Below are positions 55,021-64,000 of a stretch of 64,000 nt of DNA, piece after piece (position 1 is the first letter of the stretch; every line of letters begins with the position of its first letter). The stretch comes from Lumnitzera littorea (lineage: Eukaryota > Streptophyta > Magnoliopsida > Myrtales > Combretaceae). The notes beneath the pieces are model-generated. The model ran no database searches. It was given only the letters and a program-made list of their open reading frames with translations, and was not told the DNA's origin. Made by a program: the position numbers and the translations under genes. The stretch is from the NCBI GenBank assembly GCA_024138015.1, contig JAMXBB010000004.1, positions 74,584,809 to 74,648,808 of the forward strand. Direction: 5' to 3'.

Positions 55021-57830
55021 TTGGGTGCTAAATTTTTATGTTGATTGATCCCACTTGACATGACTATTGGATAACCTATATCATATTAATCTTAGAGCAC
55101 ATGATGGATAAATTATGGCATGTTGATCTTAGATATATGTTATAAATGGATGGTAGCACTAAACTTTGAAATGATTTGGTTAGGAGTCTATTTGGATGTG
55201 TTATCATAACTTAATGGGTCTTCAATATGAGTGAGATGCATTTGATGCCGCTCAATTGTGTAGTAACAAAGTTTGAAAGTTATATAGGTGGTATGAGACA
55301 CTTACACAACCATTACAGATGGATTGTACACTTTATGGAATGATCCATCTAGTAAACTTCATACTGGATGATTACTTGTCAACAGAGGATAGAATAGTCC
55401 TATGCAAATTGATTGTAAACAGATAATGGGTCTATGAGCCTTGTTACATTATCATCATAAGTTAAGGGTTTATAGATTCCATCACATTAGAAAGTGGAAC
55501 TTGGGTATCCTAGATCTTAATTGTTTTTATGAATCATAATAATATAGCTTAGTAAATAATTTTTATCGCATGTAGTTAATATAAAATTTAGCATTTGCAT
55601 ATGAGTGTTATGATATAGTAGTCGATGGGTTTTTTGCACGTCCCATTTGGAAAAATACTACCTTTTAGGTTATTGGTCTTAGATTACTAATAGAGTAATT
55701 AGGCTTTCAAGACTAGATGGGTTGACTCAAGATAGAGTGTACCAGGGAATGGCTAGATTGGCCTACAAAATAAATAAAGGTGAGTAGAATAGTTGGGGGA
55801 TTGTTCAGTAAAACTACTTTGATGCTAAGTTAATTATACTAATAGGAAAGTATGTAACTCTGGCAAGTAGGATGCTTAAACATGATGTAAGTAGGTATGT
55901 ATTTGTTACCATTAGGAGGGTAGGGGTTGAAGTATTTATAGATTGGACCTTGAGCTTTAGTCAACTCATTACATGCAATTAGGGATATTTTATCATAGGT
56001 TTTAGGGGCTCGGTGTTGGTAAGGTCTTCTGATGTAGTTAAGGTGTGATTGTTTAGGGCCTTATACCTATTTCTTCACATGTAATACTAGGTGGTGTCAT
56101 ACGATTAGGCTATGTGGCCTTCAAGGGGGAAAGGCCCCCAAACATCACATTGCATCTAATGTATCATAGGTGTAATATGGATAGCTACATGGGTTTCGTT
56201 AGGGAATAGGCAAGTGTCTTTGGGACATGTCACAAAATTTGTGACTCATGGAGATATTTAGTTTAGGGAACCTCATCATTCTCTTTTTGAATTAAAGTTT
56301 GTGATTACTCTTTAGGTTACTCCAATGGAGTAAATTTGAGGGAGATCAGTTCAAGGGGCAAGAAGTTTAACTTAGGGGCGAAGGAGGTTACTCTGTAAGT
56401 CGTGGAGGTCAACATGGGTTACGAGAGACTTATGTCAAAAACCAATCATCCTAAGGTCTAAGGAGGTTGATTTAGTCCATAGGGGGCCCGACTATCAACA
56501 TAAATAATTAAATTTAGACATAAAGATGTGGAGAGTGTAGAAGACTACATATTCATGTCTTGCCAAAAATATGCGATGTATTAACCATATACTCTATGCT
56601 TAGGATATGATACAAATATTTTCATGCATAATGAATCCATACTATATAGATTTACAGTAATAAAAAGAAAATCTTTACTCTAATATTTATACTTTAAATT
56701 CCACTCACTAAGCAATATATACAATACAATCCACAAAGTAGCCTAACAAGGAAATTTGTCATATCTCCTTATGGAGATGCAAATTTTAATATGCCTTGAA
56801 TTGCATGAATTTTATCCTTATCTCTTTTTTTTTTTAAATATTTTTTATGGGAAATGGATATTCTAAAGTACTTTAGATAAAATTACAAATTCAATGATTG
56901 AGATTATCCCAAATTTTGAAATATCAAATGATATCATTATAATATTAACTTTTTTCTTATAATATTAATCATTGATTATACACGTCTATATCTTAAGGTG
57001 ATAACCTTAGGAAAGCTTTAGGAAAGTAACTTTAGAAGATGTAAATCCTTTTTTATGGACGAGAATATTATGTTGAAGAAGTTACATCATAGTGAGGGAA
57101 GGGAGGAAAGAAGCTATGATCTACATCTTCCTAAAATTAAGGTTTTCTTAGCATGGTAACTTGACATAAGAAACCCTTATAAAAAGATAATATATAAAAT
57201 TCATATCAATTTTCTTTTTTTCTTTTTCCTTTGTTTATAGTTTTTCTACGGTATAATCACTTAATATCCCTTTTTTTTCGTCTTAATTTTTTTTTTTGTT
57301 TTCTACGGTATAATCACTCAAAAGTAGTTATATGGTATGGCCATTTTGACTTTAAAAAATCCCTTCAATTTATGGTAAATAAAATCCATTAATAACAAAA
57401 ATAAGACTGTTGGTAGATTTCTGTAGGAGCAATAGAAATTTTCCCTTAATTTTATGCATGACTTATGTAGTTATTAAATATCATACTCATAAACTATTTA
57501 GTTGTCCATTCGTCTGTCACTACGTTTCTACTCTTTAGCCATTGAATATAGAAAATTTGAGAAATGAAAGTTTACTTGAATGTGAAATTTAGTAAATTCA
57601 GTTTCTTTAGTCATTGAATTTGAGAAATAAAATTTTGATTGAATATACCATATAACAATTTTAAATGCAAAATAGAAGAAGTACCTCATATTCATTTAGA
57701 CGATTATCCCAAACTTAAAATGATATTAATTTCGTGTCCGGCGTATGGTTTCTTGGACCATTTCCACTACAAAACAACATCGATGAATTCATTGAATGAT
57801 CGGCATAACCAAAGAAACTACGGCCTTTGT
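55021..57830. other. Non-coding, no recognised element
   Basis: No domain similarity seen. 55,600-56,520 is less AT-rich, resembling transposon-derived sequence without identifiable ends. 57,242-57,318 holds a 20-bp direct repeat. The last few hundred bases form the upstream region of the CASP-like gene. Confidence 0.5.
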
Positions 57831-57834
57831 TGCA

Positions 57835-57840
57835 TATAAA
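57835..57840 (+). promoter_or_regulatory. TATA box of the CASP-like gene
   Basis: TATAAA within GCATATAAAAG, 87 bp before the start codon. This allows a transcription start near 57,865 and a short leader. Confidence 0.5.
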
Positions 57841-57926
57841 AGAATATTATGTTACAATGACATACATTAAGAAAGTAGAGTAATACTAAACTTCTGAAGG
57901 GAAGAAGATAAAAGAAATAGTTTAAA

Positions 57927-60900
57927 ATGGCATCAGCAAAAGCCATGGCAGGTTCCATGCTTATACTGAGGATCATCGCATTGGGTGCGCTAGCTGCTTC
58001 TATCGCGTTGATGGTCACCAACAAATATAAGGATAGTTTTGGTTTCAAGACCACTTTCAAGGATATTCATACGTACAGGTATGGGTTACATGTGGCTTAA
58101 GGCCATTTTTCTAGCACTGTATTCGTGGATGTCCTATAGATTTCAGTCCTAAAGTTCAACCCTAACTTCTTCTTTTATCTTGGCTTTTCATTAGAAATTG
58201 ATCATGACGGGGAAAATTGATTTACACGGTTTCCGCAAATTATGAGGTGATTATTAAAAGGGAAAATTTCTGCATATAAGGATAAAAGAGTCGTTGGATA
58301 TTAAAAGTTACTTGTAAAAATTAATAGAACTTTGATATATATGAAACATAATAACAAAGACCATTCATCCTTTTTTCCTAATATAAAATTACGTATTTTT
58401 ATTATAACTAAGAATTTTTAAATTCTATTAAATCATCAATTTCATAATCTTCATTTAATTTTACCCAATTCTTGATGTAGCAAAAACTATTATATTTCAC
58501 CTTGAGCTTTGTGGGAGACAACTAGGATAGTGGCTTTCCTTATTTTGTGGTAACATTAACTATAATAATAAAGAAGTATATGAATCTTCTCCACTTCCAT
58601 TCTGTCAATTTCCATCTTTTCAAAATTTGGATACTGGTATGTATAATCGGTGATTGTGATTGAGAAGAAAAAGTCAATAGAGATGTGTAAATAAGTTTTA
58701 CTTCTTTAGTCGATTCATTTGATCTGCTTTTTAAATGAGTTTAGATCAAGTTTTTCTGGCCCATTGAAAAAGCTGATGTAATGAACTTAACTTGTTTAGC
58801 AATGGACTAAAGTGGAGCTATTTAGGTTAGCCCATTTAACATATTTAGCTTATAAATAAGCCTATTTAATTGAAAAAAAAAAAAAAACTGGTTAAAGGCC
58901 AAATTTTTTAATCCTAAACCATTTAACCCATGAGCCAGACCAAGTTAACTTGTATAACCAACTTACGTACCTTTAAAAGTCAATATCATAATGAGATCAC
59001 AAGATAGCTTAAAAAAAATAGATAATCTTAATTATAGCTATTGATTTGGAAATTGATTGAATTGAGGGGATGAAAATGGAGATAATCCATTTCCAATAAT
59101 ATTCCATAAATCTGCACGAATCATATCATGACCATCCACACCTTTTATTGTATGCACCGTACCATGGAAAGGGTATTATAATGGTTTAAGACTTAATAAA
59201 AAAATTTCAAAGCACTTAGAGCAGATGAAATAGCGTATAAAATTTTGATAACTTTTAGTATAATTAATAACACATTTAATTATATGGAATTTTGGAATTG
59301 ATTTTGATGATTATGATGCATAGATTTGTTCTCTCCACTGCGGCAATCGGAGCGGCATATACGATATTGCAACTACCCTTCGCTATATATTACGCCCTTA
59401 AAGAAAAGAGGTTGTTAGGCAAGGAGTTCCTGCCGGAGTTCGATTTTTATGGAGATAAGGTTTGAAGAAGATTTGATTAAATGTTTTCATACAATTTTCT
59501 TTTAGATAGACTAGATATATTTTTCCTTTTGCTACGCATTTAAGGTCAAATGAACGAAGCATCTTGAAACAAATTCATTCACCAAGAAACTTTTTAATTC
59601 CATCTGTCTCACGTCACTCGGATAAGGATGGTTGGGTCTTTATATAAAGTTAGATCTGGTTAAAAGTTTTTTAATCTTACTTTGACAATACCATAACAAC
59701 TTTTATTAGCTTATCCAATTTGATATATGTGACAAAATTAAGTGGTTTTCGCATACACCTAAAATTAGTCTATTGATGTCATATTGCTACAAAAGAGAGT
59801 TTGACAAAGTCAATTAGAGTATTAGTTTTTATATATATAAACTTGTACACTGATTCAACTTGGCAGGGCCTAATCTTGAATTACTGGTTCATGGGTTGGA
59901 TAGGAAGTATTAGGGTTGGACTTGGATCAATTTGGTGATCCTTGAATCATGTTTTATTTTTTCCTTTAATTATTATAAATAATTTATAAACTATTTAGAT
60001 TTTTTTTTTCTGATTAAATCCAAAACTTTATATCCATATTCGTGAATTGAAAATTTATTTTCAACTCAATTTTTTTTCAATTTCAAAATAATTCATTTGC
60101 ATTGTATGAGTGTAAATGTATGATGTTATATATATATATATATATATATATTATATTATATGGTATATTACATATAGCATAATATATATAGTATGTTTAC
60201 ATTATATATATATATATATATATTTTTAATTTTCAAGGTTGGTTCGGCTTCGAACTATCTAGCCAAATAGTCAATTCGATAGGTTACTATGGTTAAACCA
60301 TTTAAGCCTTTAAAGCCTAATGGTTCAATAGCCAATTCAAGCCAGTCTAAGGAGGGCTCAAGTAAGTTCAATGGTCTAATGAGCTGATTTTCGCTTAGAT
60401 TCCAGTTCACAATCAATCATTATACAGATCTATATATATACATATAAATATGAAATCTAATGACAAATATTTTGTTGGGTTGTGTTTAATCCGATAAATA
60501 TTTATTGAATCAAGTATAGTTTGTTTCATAAGAAATAATAAAAAGCTACTATGGTGCAAACTGGCATCAAGTATATCTTTTTACCTATTGATGAACTATG
60601 TTAAAATATTTTAGGGATACAATATGGGACCATGTATCTATTTTATAAAATTATCACTAGTAATAAATAATTAATTTACAGAACTAACATAAGCTTTTTC
60701 TAAAGTTATGTCTTGAAAAATCACAAATAATCAATAATTAAGATTATAAGAAAGAAAATAACCATACAATGATGTTATAGATATTCTAATAATTTATACG
60801 ATTTTAACTATTAATTTGTAAATTAACCTAAGTGAAATTTAGAGATCAATTTCCTTGAATTCATTATTTAGAGCATGGTCAGTCAAAGGTTAACATATGT

Positions 60901-62265
60901 AAGCTAAAATACATATTCCTATAACATTACAAATTCTGGTGGGTCTACATTTTCAATTACTTTGATTCCAATTTGATGGTTTATTTCAACGATATTTTTT
61001 TTTTTAAGAAATAATCGTTAATTTAGCATATGAAAGTACTCTTGCGTAATATTAAAGAATAAAAACAAATATTTTCATATCTACACGATCCACAAGTAAA
61101 TGTTCTGAAATGATTTTCGTATTGTGCAAGTTATACAAAAGTTACGCATACAAATTTGAAAATTGGTGCACATTAGGTAGGCATATAATAAGACCTGTCA
61201 TCCCATCCGACCGTACTAGTTGACTGAAACAATGATCACCTCTATCTATACATATTAGATGGTATGAATTACTTAGCAGATCCAAGAGCTACCCTGCTCT
61301 AGAGTAAATATAAAACAAAATATGAGTGTTTAACAGGTATAATAAGAACTTATCTATTTATATAATGTCTTGAAAAATATTGTCCTAAATTTTTAGACTT
61401 AGTCATACTGTGGCAACATGGATATCTTCTCCCACAAATTAAAATGGGATAAACACAATGAAAATTTTTAAAATGAATTGACGATCAAACGATATTTTGG
61501 AAGGATTAAGCTAAATGCCAAATCTGTGTAGCAGTTTAAGAAGCAGGCATATTTGGTAAGCGAAATGGAATTAGTAAAAGAGGAAAGGAATAGAAAAATT
61601 AATCATTACTTTATTTAGTTAGGCTTAATAAAAAAAGACATAAATTAGGTATATCTCTAAAAATTGTAGTCAAGCAACGCGGATGGAATTGAATTTAGGT
61701 TCTGATGTTTGAGTCTAATTGGTTCAGTCTATGAATTAACAAGTGTGTGAAGGTGCTGTTGATAGAGTTTTAAATAAAAATTCTATAAATTAATTATTTT
61801 ACAAACTAAATACCTTAATAACCACTTAAACAAAAATAACTATTTCATTCCACCGATAAGATACTTATAATATTATCCCTCGAAAAATCAAAAGGCACGA
61901 GAGAAAAAGGGTATTGACGCAAATTTCCAAATTTTACCCCCACGTGCATATTCTGAAATAAATCTCCATCAACTTTGCAGCTGATCAGCTTTGTTCTAGC
62001 CTCAGGAGCTGGTGCTGGTTTCAGCGTAAGCTTCGAGCTAAAAAGAATCGTGGACGATATTTTTGGAGTCTTCGTTGCATTTGGCGCGCCTCTCACAGAG
62101 GATGACAAAACTAAGTCCAAAAGGTTTCTTGACAGAGGAATCATAGCCTCTAGTTTGTTACTCCTAGGTTTCTTGTGCATGGCTGCTGTTTCAGTACTTT
62201 CATCCATCAACCGTACCTCGTCAAGAAGCAGTAGTGGTGGTGCCAGAGGTTTCTTCTTCAAGTGA
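57927..62265 (+). CDS. CASPL4D1: CASP-like membrane protein, three exons, 190 aa
   Basis: Exons 57,927-58,078, 59,324-59,459 and 61,981-62,265, with GT/AG junctions that keep one frame (exon 1 plus 2 give 96 codons; exon 3 gives 94 and TGA). The ATG sits in AAAATGGC with an in-frame TAG 7 nt upstream. The product has four hydrophobic segments (about residues 9-31, 52-74, 94-114, 148-172). It keeps the two family hallmarks, Arg in the first (R15, LILRIIALG) and Asp at the start of the third (D95, FDFYGDK). ILQLPFAIYYAL and ASGAGAGF match the CASPL4D group as I remember it. CASP proteins assemble membrane platforms that guide Casparian strip formation. CASPL members sit in plasma membranes of many tissues with less certain roles. 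Both cytosolic-side loop 115-147 and the Ser/Arg-rich tail ending FFFK are open to variation. The only intact gene here. Confidence 0.9.
58079..59323 (+). other. Intron 1 of the CASP-like gene
   Basis: 1,245 bp, GTATGG to CATAG. Contains an A-run at about 58,874-58,887 and AT-rich sequence with AGCCCATTTAA-type motifs suggestive of an old transposon piece. No coding content. Confidence 0.8.
59460..61980 (+). other. Intron 2 of the CASP-like gene
   Basis: 2,521 bp, GTTTGA to TTTGCAG. Contains TA microsatellites at about 60,127-60,150 and 60,203-60,224. No coding content. Confidence 0.8.
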
Positions 62266-62580
62266 TCACTTGCATGAAGATTTATTCGCAGTATTATCTT
62301 CTTTTACCCTTGAGAGTGACTTTGATTGATTTAAGGATATTTTTTTATTTATGTGATATCTATACTGTCTTTTGCTACCATTTTTCTCCTATCCGAACAA
62401 TATTCAGTTCCATTCTACATGGCTCCATTTCATTGCTGTTAAATGCAGCAACATTCTGTTTCCTCTTATCATGCGTTCTTCAAAATGTTTTTTTAGTCTT
62501 CAAAATATATAGACAGAATGGACTTCTTCTTTATTCGCGGGCCCACTAGAATTCTTTTTAAAAACCAAAAACGTTACTAA

Positions 62581-62586
62581 AATAAA
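62581..62586 (+). terminator. Possible polyadenylation signal of the CASP-like gene
   Basis: AATAAA 316 bp after the stop codon, followed by AATAAATC. Plant signals are loose, so this is a candidate only. Confidence 0.35.
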
Positions 62587-62589
62587 GTA

Positions 62590-64000
62590 AATAAATCACA
62601 CATAAAATATATACTACAAATTCTTTTTCTTTGTTTTTTTTTTTTTTCCATGTGATAGTTATCTCTTATTGAAGATAAATAGAAGCATATCTATCTAATC
62701 ATTCTAAACTATGCATAAATTGAGTCAGGATGATATATTATTAAGTTTGAATTAGCACTTGACTAGAAATTTCATAACTCGAACTTGATTGAGTTAAGGA
62801 TTCTAAGCTCAAGCTCGACATGAAATGGCATTTAATTATGTTCACCTTAACTTAACTTAAGCTCATTTAAGATTTTTTTATTTAGAATTTCTTTACTAAA
62901 TACTATTGATATATTCAAACCTTACTCCAAAATATCATAAAACTCGAGCTTAATTTAATATACTACTCAAATTACTCAAGCTTCGACTCAATTGCACTGT
63001 TTTTTAATCGAGTTAGAATAAATATCCAACTAGGTTCAAACAACTTGAAGATAGGTTTAACTTATTTATAACTCCAAACCATCCTAAAATAATGCTTCTA
63101 TTAGCTGCAACTCTTTTTCATAAATTTTTTAATTCAATTTACCATATATTTTGAACAGTAAATATTTTAAGATATATAAAATACGAATAACTTTTTTACT
63201 CATTATGACTATAGACATGCACAACATTTTTCAAATAAAATGCATATTGGAAATAAGGAAACAAAAACCAAACTTGTATTCTTTTTGTAGCATATGTGTC
63301 TTAAGTTCACGTTAGAACTTGATTATTTCTAGACAATTTATGCCGGCACTTCTATTATTATAGATATAAAAGAAAATAATGCAACAAGATATTCAATTTA
63401 TTGTAATGAATAAACGGATTTGATTTGGTTTCCTCCATGCTTCTCTTTTCTCTTGAGTTGGTTCTTTAGGATGTAGGCTGTGAATGGAAGAGAAGTAAAG
63501 CCTTTGTTCACTTGACCAATATAAAGTAATTAGGCCTGCAGTCGTTGGGCTTGACGTGAACACTTGGGAGCTAAACCTATGTGGGCTTTATGTTCTCTAA
63601 ATATTTGAAAACAGACGGTCCTCCTCCCTTAACTCTGATAGAGGGCCCCCGGGGGGAAGGGTGTGTCATCTCTACTATCATGCCCTTGAATTAATAAAGC
63701 AGTAACTAAAAATTTACAATTTAATTCGAAAAAATAAAAATAAAAATAAAAAGAAAAACATATAGAGGAACTCTCTCGTAAAAATTAATAAAATAGTAAT
63801 TTAACAGTTTAATTTGAAAAGAATGAAGCCAAGATATATAGAAAAACTCTAAGGTCCATTAAAGATGCCTCCAGCCACAATTCAAAGCGGAGTTAAGGTT
63901 GATAGCATGTACCACAAGGGAGTGGCTCACCCAAGTCATCTATGAACACAAAGTTGCATCTACTTGTGAATGTGAATTGTGAGATATATTACCATTATAG
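62590..64000. other. Non-coding right end of the window
   Basis: No gene seen. A T-run at about 62,634-62,648, degenerate CTCAAGCTCGA/ACTCGAGCTT motifs at 62,760-63,000, and a G/C-only block at 63,644-63,656. Confidence 0.5.

Noticed and set aside
61845..62261. 138-codon minus-strand open frame
   Set aside because: Antisense to exon 3 of the CASP-like gene, which has family motifs and proper splice sites.
62262..62549. 95-codon plus-strand frame after the CASP-like stop
   Set aside because: Hydrophobic by base composition, overlaps the stop of the real gene in another frame and lies in its 3' untranslated region.

Overview
The window looks like repeat-rich nuclear DNA from a flowering plant, probably a eudicot. 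It is AT-rich and carries decayed plant retrotransposon lineages (Ty3/gypsy chromovirus, Tat and Athila, Ty1/copia, a LINE piece). It holds one intact spliced plant gene, a CASP-like membrane protein at 57,927-62,265. No rRNA, tRNA, bacterial operon or CRISPR was seen. I cannot name the species.

Layout. 1-8,290 is a mosaic of minus-strand chromovirus pieces: a gag-protease fragment, an LTR-like stretch, an RNase H-integrase fragment, then a 3.7-kb non-coding block resembling a long LTR with a telomere-like motif, then another gag fragment. 8,292-13,355 is a minus-strand chromovirus with LTR, integrase, RNase H, RT, protease and gag, all with broken frames. 13,416-36,721 is a nest built on a plus-strand Tat-lineage element (called E here). 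E's 3' end was tandemly duplicated, and its last LTR copy was then hit twice. One hit is a 4.1-kb element with only gag and protease (G, 22,406-26,526). The other is a full-length 10-kb Tat element of E's own family (F, 26,606-36,596). Removing G and F restores an LTR of 476 bp by hand count, exactly the length of F's two LTRs.

E and F share an unusual layout: gag-pol on the plus strand, a 34-bp tandem array, then a long gene on the opposite strand that converges on pol. In both copies this antisense gene shows the same 54-nt internal exon, flanked by two short introns with GT/AG ends that join in frame. Both also have a TATA-like box about 170 bp before the ATG. This is the most interesting feature of the window.

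37,624-44,937 is a minus-strand Athila-lineage element with gag and protease but no recognised polymerase. One of its LTRs carries a 1.0-kb insertion. 44,938-49,410 holds an LTR-like remnant, a candidate terminal-inverted-repeat element and a LINE-type RNase H piece. 49,781-55,020 is a decayed copia element with both LTRs. 55,021-57,830 has nothing I recognise. The CASP-like gene (three exons) follows, and then non-coding DNA to the end.

Nearly all transposon frames are dead. Many breaks look like C-to-T decay: catalytic Asp to Asn, His to Tyr, Gln/Trp/Arg codons to stops. In the first 112 aligned bases of F's two LTRs I count 25 differences, all transitions. This fits long-term silencing by DNA methylation. 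The only gene I expect to work for the host is the CASP-like one.
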